From: Larix kaempferi
Taxonomy: Eukaryota > Streptophyta > Pinopsida > Pinales > Pinaceae
Direction: 5' to 3'
NCBI GenBank assembly: GCA_027924585.1
Contig: BSBM01000319.1
Location: 4,369,001 to 4,433,000 of the forward strand
DNA: 64,000 nt
In this document: piece by piece, positions 54,651-64,000 of the stretch
Position numbering within the stretch: position 1 is the stretch's first letter
How the letters are laid out: each line of letters opens with the position of its first letter
The notes under the pieces: model-generated
What the model saw: only the letters and a program-made list of their open reading frames with translations
Told to the model about the DNA's origin: nothing
The model's database searches: none
Translations under genes and position numbers: made by a program

Positions 54651-55935
54651 TCAAGCATAATACCGCTTGAGGTAGAGCCCATTTCTAGGCTCCTTCAAGG
54701 CAACCCCCTCATAGTCTTCTAACTCATAAGCTCCTTTTTCGAGGACACGCCTCACAATGTAGGGACTGTGCCACATGGGATTGAACTTGCCTGCCCCCAG
54801 GGGTTCTTTAGCTTGGTCATACAAGAGTACCAAGTCACCTTCAGCATATTGCCGGGGATGGATAGACCTATCATATTGAACCTTGACACGATGCTTGTTA
54901 ACATCAATAGCCAGAGCGGCATCTCGACGGTGCTCGTCAAGTTGCTCGAGGTGTACTAAACGTTGCTCAATCTCTGTCGTATCAGGGAGGAGATCTATGG
55001 ATAGCTTGAGCGAAGGGATTTCACATTCAATCAGTAAAAGTGACTCCACACCATGAACTAATTGGAATGGTGAGAACCCGGTGGCAATCTTAACTGCAAT
55101 TCGATATGCCCACAAAGCAGGATATAACATGATATGCCAATTGGTCTTGCTTTGTTGGATGGTACGTTGGAGAATGGTATTCAAATACTTATTTACTACT
55201 TCAACCTAACCATTCGCTTGAGGATAGTAGGAAGATGAGTGTTCCTGATGAAACCCAAGATTGAGAGACAAATCCTACATCATCTTGTTTTGAAAGTGAC
55301 TGCCATCATCAGTGACAATCTCTTTCAGGATACCGAACCGAGTGATAATCTGGTTGAACACGAAATGGGTTGCAGTAGCACCGTCGGCTTTTACAGTAGG
55401 CATGGCCTCATCCCACTTGGAAAAATAATCCACGGCCATGATAATATGGTGATTCCCCCCAGCCGAAGCTGGTTTGCAATCCATGAAATCTACCCCCCCA
55501 CTTAGTGAAGGGACCGACAGTGACAACCAGATGGAGGGGCGCTGGGTGCGAGTGCATGTTCCGAGAAAACACCTGGCAAGGGTGACATCTCTTCACAGTG
55601 ATAATACAATCTTTAAAGATAGTAGGCCAAAAATAACCAGCTCGCATGATACGTTTGGCTGTAGCAAGCCCAGATAAGTGACCGCCACACGCCCCCGCAT
55701 GGCAATCATTAAGTACCCATTTCGCTTCTTCGTGAGTCAAGCAACGATGGAGAATGGAATCCTTTCCTCGGTGATACAAAGTGTCACTGATGATAGTATA
55801 ATCTTTAGCATGATGTCTCACACGCCGTCGCTCATCTCGTGAATAATGCGGAGGAAACTTCAAAGTTTGTAGATATACAATGACATCCCCATACCAAGGG
55901 TCCTTGGACGAGATAAGAAATAAGTGTTCATCCAC
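54651..55935 (-). pseudogene. Tat2 integrase
   Basis: Minus strand: pre-integrase region YHRGKDSILHRCLTHEEAKW, zinc region CHAGACGGHLSG and CHPCQ, core GVDFMD, VDYFSKW, VTDDGSHF, then the Glu segment VEVVNKYLNTIL, and C-terminal KFNPMWHSPYIVRRVLEKGAY, ending YLKRYYA and TGA at 54651. Breaks: an extra G in a seven-G run (55493-55499), and TAG stops at about 55275 and 55206, the latter replacing Gln in ANGQVEV. D-D-E residues are otherwise present. No chromodomain, as expected for Tat. Confidence 0.87.
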
Positions 55936-55968
55936 AAACGAATCTTCATGAATGACATCCTCATCAAG

Positions 55969-57114
55969 TCATGGAAGGTCCGACATAAGCTCAGCGAACA
56001 CCAAATATTTCACCGATTTTGCCGAAGCAAAATCAAGATCAAATTTCTGAAGGATTACAATCCATTTATTATACTTACCCCCGATAAGGCGTCGTGATAG
56101 CACGAACTGAAATGGATTGATATGAGCTACAACTGTGGTTGTTCGAAGCAAAATGTAATGTCGTAACCGCTAGACTGCGTGGACAGTCGCAAGTGCCATC
56201 TTTTCTACGGGGGTGTACCTTAGCTCAGCGTCTACTAAATTTTGACTGAGATAATAGATAACATGCTCGATGAGTGCATCATCTACCTGAACCAAGACCA
56301 TGCCAATAGTCTCTTGAGACGCGGCCACATAAAGAATGAAATCTCGTGTAAAGTCCAACGGACTAAGAACAAGGGCCGATACCAAAGCTTTCTTAAGGGC
56401 GTCGAAAAACTGCTGGGCTCGCTCATCCCAGATGAAAGGTGTGTCTTTCTTCAATAAGCTTGCGAAACCTTTAGTAATACTAGCATAGTTAGCTATAAAC
56501 CGACGCAGAAAAGTAGCTCTCCCTTGGAGGATCTGAAGTTGTAACAAATTACGTGGAGGAGGCAACTGAAGTATTGCCTCAACTTTGAGAGGATCGACTC
56601 TAATACCCTCTCGCGAAACTATGAATCCTAGAAGGCGACCCGTCCTAACAGCGAAAATGCATTTGTTTGGATTCAATCGAATTTTGTAATGGATACATCG
56701 TTCGAGAATCATAAGGAGGTGCTTGGGGTGGTCCACTCTCTTGCGAGAATGGCCAGCAAGATCATCCAAGAAAACTTCCATAATCATCTTAAGATCGTGA
56801 AAGGCATAGGTCATGGCTCACTAAAAAGTAGCTCCGGCGTTTTTACAGTCGAAAGGCATTTTTCGATATGCAAATGTTCCCCATGGACAAATAAATGTCG
56901 TCTTATGTTGGTCCGCAGGTTTGATTTTAATCTGATTATAACTCGAGAAGTCGTCCATGAATGAAAAAATCTCACTCCCCACACAAGCATCCAATATTTG
57001 ATCAATGAATGGCATGGGGAAGTTGTCTTTCGGACATGCACGGTTCAAATCTCTGAAATCAGTGCATACACGGATCGTTACCTGCTTCTTATCCACAAGA
57101 ACGGGGTTTGACAA
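55969..57114 (-). pseudogene. Tat2 reverse transcriptase and first RNase H
   Basis: RT: SNPVLVDKKQVTIRVCTDFR, CPKDNFPMPFIDQILDA, SFMDDFSSYNQIKI, KNAGATF, active site EVFLDDLAGHS (both Asp kept), FLGFIVSREGIRVDPLK. RNase H: DFILYVAASQETIGMVL, where the first catalytic Asp of the usual D-A-S is Ala, then YTPVEKMALATVHAV and INPFQFVLSRRLIGG. One frame throughout, with TGA at 57115 (Trp origin), adjacent TAG and TGA at 56815-56820, TAG at 56170 and a stop at 55969. All fit C to T or G to A changes. Confidence 0.88.
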
Positions 57115-58749
57115 TCATTCAGTAAGGGGAACGGGGTAGATGAAACCAGCTTTGAGCAGTTTCTCCACCTCTTCCTTAATAGCAACTGCCTTCCTAGGGT
57201 TCACAGCATGTAAGCGTTGTCGAACCGGTTTAGCATTAGGATACATTCTAATCTCGTGTTCAACAATGCGGGGGTCTATTCCTGGCATCTCCTCATATGA
57301 CCAGGCGAAATATTCGTGGAGTTCTGTAAACAGGTCAGTGTAAATAGCGATCTCCTCAGGAGTGCAATCAGCACCGACGTAAACATTCTCTATCTTTCTG
57401 GGAGTGCAGGAGATGTTGATCAAAGTGGTTGGGGAAATATTGGCCATATTCCCCTCTGCAAAAACATCATGTGACTCCAACAGAGCCATAGGGTGACCAA
57501 CCATCTCAGCTAGAGTCATCCTAAACTCCTCTTGCTCAACGAGCTCGAGGTTGGGAAGGAAATAAGAGCGATGGTGCATATCTTCCCAAGGCCTCTCACT
57601 ACCACACATGACCTCGAGGATAGCTTCATCAGATGGTAAAGTATCATCAAGGCAATCGTGGGAGCAAGATGAGATGGCTGCCCAAACTGGCAGCGTAACG
57701 GGATCTTCTTCGATTGTCTGGGAAGAAGAGAGATCCGGTTTTGCAGTGGTTTGCTGGATATGATCGTAAGTGAGCTCAACTACAGATAAAGGCATAGACA
57801 TCCCGACATGCGCAATGTCTCCATACGTGGAACTTCTGGATGGTAAAGTCCACGGATCATCTAAATAGGAGGTCTGGAATAACATATTATTCGAAGGAGG
57901 AGACGCATTGTCGGTAATGGTTCCAATAAAATTCACAGGTGTAGAAAGATTATAGGTTCCCATCAATGAGGGGTACATTCCAACACCTATGTTCCCAGTT
58001 TCCGGCTGAGAATCAAAAACTTGCGGGACTACAGATCCCGTGGATGCTGCGGAAGGAGTGCCAACAAAATCCAGCCGATCGATCATCACAATCTTGCCTT
58101 CATGGGGAAAGCAGATAACTCTAAACACAGTAGACGTGACAGCCTTCATAGCGTACATCCAGTTCCGACCCAGTAAAAGGTTGTATTCGATGGGCGCATC
58201 AACCACTTCGACTTCAATAGGCACGGAGTTACCTCCCAAGGAGACAACAAGGGAAGGTATAATTCCATGCGGTGTAAAAGATCTATCGTCGAATGCAGTG
58301 AGTGTAGTTCTAGACGCGAGTAAGGGAGGAGAGCCAAGGGCTTTCCAACAAGCTAATGACATTACTGACGCAGAAGCACCTTCATCAACCATAGTACGTT
58401 TGACAAAGCTCTTAAGGAAAACCACCTGGATTTGAAAAGCCACGTGGTAAGGTAAGCGAGGCTGGACATCAGTAGTATCGAACTTGATAACACTAGGATT
58501 TCCCCCATCTTGAACTCCTAATGCACTTAAAAGGGCATGCTTCTGAGAAGGACAGGCTTGCAAAACTTCAAGAGCTGACATGGCACACGGAGTTTGGCCC
58601 AAATATTCTACGATGGAGTAGTTCTGGGCGGCTCGAGCATTGGGATTATGCGTAGAGCGCTTGAGAACACCTTTTGGTATCTGCGGCATAATGGAGGGCT
58701 TCTCGATATGCAAGGAATTGTCAGGAGGAGGAGGAGGCTCATTCCCCAA
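57115..58749 (-). pseudogene. Tat2 protease region
   Basis: Open for 544 codons. MPQIPKGVLKRSTHNPNARA, CAMSALEVLQACPSQ, then the retropepsin-like TMVDEGASASVMSLACWKAL, LTAFDDRSFTPHGIIPSL, YNLLLGRNWMYAM, FRVICFPHEGKIVMID; a Ser/Thr-rich linker; then the pre-RT motif EYFAWSYEEMPGIDPRIVEH and KLLKAGFIYPV. The D-E-G-A-S active-site form is shared with Tat1 and Tat3 and with related plant elements as I recall them. In frame with gag upstream, separated by TAG codons at 58942 and 58804. Confidence 0.87.
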
Positions 58750-58941
58750 ATTAGGTTGTGGTGCACCATAATTGCGCTGACGAGTAGCAACACAAACCTC
58801 TGACTAAACCATATTCACACATCCATAACCACTAGTATTGGAAGAAGACGTTGTTGTTTCATTAGTACCATAACCAGTGGTGGGAGCATGTGAAGCCATG
58901 TTTTGATGATGAGGAAGGGGATCCTTCAACACAGCTAGGCT

Positions 58942-61325
58942 CTATGCCAAATGCTTCAATGCTTCTTCAATTCGAGGACATAAGTGAGTAAGATGATCCT
59001 CCCCACAAAGCTTGCAAGGGAATTTCACCTTACGCCTAGGTTTACGATCCTCGCCAGCATTACCGCCTTCTTGAGGAGGGTTGGCATTCTCTTTACGAGG
59101 AGTATTACGATTTCTATTGTTATTACTTCCATTTTTTCCACCCCTACGATTGTTTCTCCCCTTTTTCTTGCCACCAAGTTGTTGGTTACCTGATGGCTTC
59201 GTTGATTGCACATTGTGTACATCAGACGACGGAGTGGAAGTGGACAAGGTGTGAACCTGTCTGGGATCAGACTGGTTTAGCGACAAATTTTGCATTTGAT
59301 TAGATACCAAGTCTACAGGGAAAGTGCATGCGAACCCCACGATGCCATCGGCATGTGGTCCAGGAACTGACGTAGGATCATGTCTTGTTCTCGGTGCATC
59401 AAGAATAATGTCATACAAAATGCCAGACTGAGAATAAAGTAGATCTAACTGTTGGACTTTCAAGATAGCTTGTTCCTCAGTCACAATGCCGGACATCGAA
59501 ATGTCTTTAGCAATGTATGGAATTAAAGACTTAAGGAACCATTCCAACAGGAACTCTAGATGAATCTTCGCTTTCACTAATCTCTTCCGCCAACGCCACT
59601 CTTGAACGTGGTCAGAAATATGTGTGGCCTTATTCTGATGGAAGGTGGACAACAACTCAGTACCAGTATCATAACGAATCGGTAACTGGAAATGGTCTAA
59701 GAAAACCAAAGCAATCTCGTTGAATCCCCTATAGGTGTTTCCGGGAAACTCCACATACCACTTCGTGGCTACCCCTGTGAGGGTGCATTGAAATAGTCGT
59801 AATCTAATGGAATCATGATTCAAAGAGTTGGAGGAGCACCAAAGGTGAAATGTCAGGACATGATCTCCTGGGTCCTCACCACCTTTCCCCTCGAACTTTG
59901 GAATGTCCGAAGGGAGATTGGTAGGGACCGAGGGCCAAGTAGGGTCGTGACACACCGGATCATTCGTGAGCTTCGAAATATCCGAGAGATTCAAGCATGC
60001 AAGGAACGGGAGCTGAGGCTGGAAAGCTTGATTATAAGCTCCCATAAAAGGTTGGTTAAACGGAACTATGTTATAAGATGGACCAAAAGCTTGACCATGA
60101 GGATTAAATTGTTGATAATGAGGACCTGACGGACCATAAGCTTTCCCATGGCCATAAGATTGATAACCTCCTCTTGCCAGACCCATTTGAGAGTAAGCAG
60201 GTATATGCACTTTTTGGGCACCATATTGGGGTGGTGGGTTGTACTGGTGGCCAGCACCGACTGTGTTGTAGTAAGGGTTGCCACCATGAGTATGGGGCAT
60301 GTATGTACTATTCATAGCGAGAACCATGTTGTAATGACCGTAATGGTATGGTATGTTCCCACCCCCAGCATTAGGATTAGCTTGATCAGTCGTGTGATGA
60401 CCATAATTATGAGAAGTATTCCCAACTCCAATATTGGTGTGACTAGTAGCAGGGATGGTGGCATGATGTCCATGTGGATAGGGAATATTCCCACCCCCTA
60501 CATTAGCATTACTAGTGGCGGCAGTGGACGCAAAAGTATGTGGTATGTGTCCACCCCCGTGGTTGGGAGGAACATTATCATTTGTAAAAGTAGTCCTGGG
60601 TTGACGAGTAGAGGCACATGTATTAGGTGGTGGATGGCAAGTCGTGTTTCGAACAACATTCCTATTAGGTTGGGCAATCCTAGGAGGTGGTTGTCTCCTA
60701 GCATTAGCATTGTTAGGAGGAACATGACCAGTCCCCATACTATGTGTGTGGGTGGACAATGTAGTGCCCTCGACGAGGGTAGTTCCCCCAGTGGGTATAG
60801 TATGGATAGCACTTTGACTAGTGCCAATGTGACTACCAACCGTAGTGGAAGGTTCGACAGTACTATGACTAGGCATACCAAAAGAAAGTGCGGTGGGGTT
60901 GATCGTAACGTCATCATGTAGCTCAGGAATCCTATATCTATAACTGCGTGGAAACGAAGGAACACAAGGCTTGTCCTGTTCTTTGTCCTCGGGTAAGTCG
61001 AGCATTCCGTAAAGATAATTATCTGGATTCGAAGGATCAAACGGATCTCGGTCAAGTGGATTAGGCCAGTCTCAGGTGGATCACCTCCCCACACCTCACG
61101 AGGGGTATGGGGATTGGAAGTGTGGTCAACTCTACCCGAAGGAGTCGAAGGTTTTTCCCCAGTATCGGAATATGTAGCAGTCATAATGTCTTGGACGTAA
61201 GTCTCGTAAGAATTTGAAGACTCAGAGGGAGCCCTCCGTCGTCCTCTAGTAACACGGCGTGAAAGCTCGAGTGGCTTTAAACTAGCCAACTGACAGGACC
61301 GGCGGAGAGCAGGGCTCCGTGCCAT
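58942..61325 (-). pseudogene. Tat2 gag
   Basis: ATG at 61325 (MARSPALRRSCQLASLKPLE). One frameshift near 61075, then 688 codons open from 61005. Contains a low-complexity Gly/Asn/His/Tyr region with ~25-residue repeats (GGGNIPYPHGHHATIPATSH, GVGNTSHNYGHHTTDQ, GGGNIPYHYGHYN, about 60310-60500), capsid core LPFLACLNLSDISKLTNDPV, IPKFEGKGGEDPGDHVLTF, LRLFQCTLTGVATKWYVEF, HFQLPIRYDTGTELLSTF, HVQEWRWRKRL, then basic Asn/Lys/Arg-rich sequence and zinc knuckle CKLCGEDHLTHLC (about 58985-59025). TAG at 58942 ends it; the same frame continues into protease after a second TAG. Confidence 0.87.
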
Positions 61326-61711
61326 GATATCTCCGGAGAGAATATCTAATCAAAACATCCCCTAAAGGCCAACTATTAATCAAAAACAGTAAATCAAAAG
61401 CACACACCTAGAAAAACTACAGCCAAGAGCAGAAAAACAGAGAGGCTAAATGAGCTCCCGACAATAGAGCCGGTATGTCTCACCTAGGAGAGGCTTGAGA
61501 CTCCCAAACTATAGTCGTAGGTAACAGAATCAGTTATAGAGACACCCAGGCTTCACTGCGTGTATAGGGTCAAGTCCACTACACAAACACAACTGTGTTG
61601 TCCAATCTCTATCTGACTCAGGACACAAACAGCATAACCACTGCAAGTACCCTGTGTGATACCTAAGTAAGGAAACTATGGTCACCGCAATATAACCAAT
61701 GCTCAAGGGCC
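61326..61711. other. Leader of Tat2 or junction with Tat3
   Basis: No gene. No LTR or primer-site sequence of either element found; the boundary with Tat3 coding sequence is near 61700. Confidence 0.5.
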
Positions 61712-64000
61712 CCCCCAGTCGCACCTCATCCTTACTACTATCAGCAAGCTGCCCCAGCTCCTACACCTTCACAGGCCCAACCAGCTTATTACCCGCCACA
61801 GGCAGCCCCTGCGGAAAATCCACAACCTGCTCCGCAGACATATCAGCAACCTCCTCCAGGTGCCGCACCTGCGCAGCCTCCACCTACATACCATCCACCG
61901 CAGCCTTCTCCCGCTCCTGCACAACCTCAAAACCCACCTGCTGCTCAAGGGCAAGTCTACGCCCAACAAAATCCGTAGCAGAACCAGAACAACCAACGCA
62001 ACTAGGGCCAACAGAACCGCGGCAAAGGCCGTAATCGCGGGAACAACCAACCTGCAGACCAAACTGGTCAACCAGCTAATCCCCCCGACAACAACAAAGC
62101 GGCCCCCGCTAACCAAAACCCTGATCGCCCGCCCAAGCAGGATAAAAACCCTAATTTGAGAACAAACCATCCTTGTTCTATCTGCGGGGTCTATGGCCAC
62201 TACACACATACTTGCCCACATTTGGAGCGAGCTCGACAACTTTGGGTTGATGATGCCCATCGCCAAGGGCATGCGGCTCCTCAAGCACCGCCCAACCCCC
62301 CACAACCTCAGCAGCAACCTTTGGTGCTGCAAAACCCCTTACCAACCCAAGGCGTGGTGAACACTCAGCCGTTGGCCCCTCAAGCTAACGCGCAACCCCT
62401 ACAACAACAGATCACATACGCCGCTCCTGATCAACCCATGTTTGACTCAGGTACCCATCACTTGTTGATGATGTCTTCCAATGATGTCAACCTACAGACC
62501 CGTCGGAACCAATATGGCTCCACCTCTGAAGCCCTTCCCGCTGATAAAACCGCTAACGCTCATCCCACAGATCAAGCGTTACGTATCCCTCCCCCGCCGA
62601 TCGATGGCGCTCCCAAAGCAGCTCGTTTCCCACTTCACCGTATCAACAACACCCCCAATGCGCGTGCTGCGTCAAACTACAACATTGTAGACGACCTAGC
62701 CCAATCTCCCGCAGCCATGTCTGCGTTAGAAGTCTTGAAGAACTGCCCTTCCCAGCGCAAGACTTTACTCTCCGCCATTGGGGGGATTGACCCAAATGAT
62801 TCAAATTTGATGGCATTTGATTTGGACCAGTCCGAACCACGCCTGCCTTCCACCTTAGCATTCCAATTTTCTGTTTCCGTTCGGAATCTTGTCATCCATC
62901 GATGCATCATCGATGAGGGTGCCTCCACATGCGTTATGTCTACACTCGTATGGCAGAAGTTGGGATCCCCTACACTCCAGCAGTCAGCCACTGCGTTACG
63001 CGCCTACGACGGACGTTCGGCTCAGCCCCAAGGTCTCCTAGCCAATGTCCCTATCCAGTTAGGTGGTAAAACTGTCCTCATCGATATCGAGGTCATCAAT
63101 GCCCAGCTTGATTACAACCTCTTACTCGGTCGCAGCTACATGTATGCTATGCGGGCGGTCGCTTCCTCGGTCTTTCGTACCATGATGTTCCCCCATGATG
63201 GACGCGTGGTCAAGATCGACCAACTTACTTACTATGATCCCAGTGCTCCCGCGGCACCTAAAAATGTTCTCCCCATGGTTGAACAACCTGTTTCTCGTGC
63301 CACTACCTCGTTTATTTCCTCTACGGGGCCTGGAGTCTACTCAGACGCGCCGATGACTTCCACCTTCCAATCTATTCCGCCTCCCTCGGCCCCCACGGAC
63401 GTGTCTGACTTATGTACCTTGTCTCACGACAACCAACCACCTAACAATCAACCACCCTTGTTGCCTAAACCACCATTGGTACCTAGCCACATTGGTGTTA
63501 CACCTATCCATACGATCCCCTTCCTAGTTCCTCCATCGGGAGTAGTAAGCGCCCCGGTCATGGCTACCCTTAGCCTCCCTGGGTTAACTTTGGGATTACC
63601 CGTATGGTATCTTTCGCCTCACGTTCGCCCACCGACACCAGATGTCGTCCTCCAACCGGTGCAACCCATGGCTACTACCTCTCAACCACCTCCAGGTGTC
63701 TTTACCCCTTCGTCCTCCACGACTCCTCCTCCTACTCCCAAACCCACTGGGGGCAGAGGTCCACAACCTTACACTGCTGTACCACCTCCCAAGACAGTCA
63801 AAAACCCTCCAGTGTTTCGTGCTCCTCCCAAATGCTCGCTGTGTGACGAGCTGGGCCATGCAACCCACCAATGCCCACAGTTACCAGCATTGCAAGAGCA
63901 CATGCAGATGCTAGATGATGACCCCAACATCCCAACTGTCGAACTCAACCCCACTCCCAAGCCTAAAGACAAGTCCCTACGCACTAACCACTCCTGTGCC
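61712..64000 (+). pseudogene. Tat3 gag C-terminus and protease, plus strand, runs off the window
   Basis: Frame in phase with 61724. Pro/Gln/Tyr-rich start (YYYQQAAPAPTPSQAQPAYY), two TAG codons at 61976 and 62003, then open to the window end (first ATG 62438). Zinc knuckle CSICGVYGHYTHTC (62174-62215); NNTPNARAASNYNIVDDLAQ and MSALEVLKNCPSQ; protease IIDEGASTCVMSTLVWQKL (about 62906), LRAYDGRSAQPQGLLANV, YNLLLGRSYMYAMRAV; Pro-rich linker; second knuckle CSLCDELGHATHQC (63833-63874); and TNHSCA at the edge, resembling the run-in to the first knuckle. More C-rich than the rest of the window. Gag capsid core is absent upstream, so the 5' part is truncated or rearranged. Not closely related to Tat1 or Tat2. 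Confidence 0.82.

Larger units (their letters stand above)
49680..61700 (-). mobile_element. Tat2: Tat-lineage Ty3/gypsy element with antisense PMD gene
   Basis: Minus-strand order: gag (61325-58942), protease (58749-57115), RT and RNase H (57114-55969), integrase (55935-54651), second RNase H (54540-54112); then antisense PMD gene (52661-53879), noncoding region, polypurine tract (50291-50308) and 3' LTR ending at 50290. Both outer ends are uncertain: no 5' LTR or primer site is seen before the Tat3 sequence at 61712, and the far end of the 3' LTR cannot be fixed without a second copy. Same layout as Tat1 but strongly diverged. Decayed by many C to T nonsense changes. Confidence 0.85.

Noticed and set aside
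60148-60921. 257-codon plus-strand frame
   Set aside because: Lies antisense to the repeat-rich Tat2 gag and has no recognisable domain; shadow of gag codons.
1-64000. tRNA, rRNA or other structural RNA genes
   Set aside because: Only primer-binding fragments complementary to tRNA ends were found; no cloverleaf or rRNA sequence recognised.

Overview
The window is plant nuclear DNA made almost entirely of LTR retrotransposons of the Ty3/gypsy superfamily. I see no host housekeeping gene, tRNA or rRNA. Chromodomain integrases, Tat-lineage elements with a second RNase H, long LTRs and the density of old nested insertions point to a large, repeat-rich plant genome. A gymnosperm is plausible but cannot be shown from this sequence.

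Layout. (1) 1-14826, plus strand: a tandem array of two decayed Tekay-like chromoviruses sharing a central 2.4-kb LTR. That LTR holds a solo LTR of a second family, and the right end carries duplicated LTR heads and a duplicated integrase tail. (2) 14827-15583: a short fragment with a possible 458-bp LTR. (3) 15584-46670, minus strand: one Tat-lineage element (here Tat1) with 1.04-kb LTRs and target duplication TCAAC. Three later elements have inserted into it, each with its own perfect 5-bp duplication: T1 (20904-27392, plus, AATTA), A (27786-33851, minus, GAGGT) and B (36024-42041, minus, TAAAT). (4) 46676-49680: a gag-only remnant with LTR and primer-binding site, and an unidentified exon-like fragment. 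(5) about 49680-61700, minus: a second, divergent Tat-lineage element (Tat2) carrying gag, protease, RT, RNase H, integrase and a second RNase H. (6) 61712-64000, plus: gag-protease of a third Tat-like element (Tat3) running off the window.

The most interesting system is in Tat1 and Tat2. Each carries, on the strand opposite its gag-pol and between pol and the 3' LTR, a plant mobile domain (PMD) gene. In both copies it has an intron at the same position and phase. Each element also shares its own short G/C-rich palindromic motif between the LTR and the region just upstream of the PMD gene: GGGCGCTACTGT in Tat1, TACCCGCGGGCTATA in Tat2. This resembles a self-recognition system that has diverged with its own motif, although that reading is inference. 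Both elements also carry the second RNase H as a separate ORF downstream of integrase. Tat1 has lost RT to integrase but keeps gag, protease, second RNase H and PMD.

T1 is a young non-autonomous element. Its only coding potential is one long frame with a single in-frame TAG, and I cannot assign it to a known family. Nonsense changes across the window are mostly CAG to TAG, CGA to TGA or TGG to TGA, as expected from cytosine methylation decay. By-eye LTR divergence (Tat1 about 4%, A about 3%, B about 2%, T1 under 1%) agrees with the nesting order.
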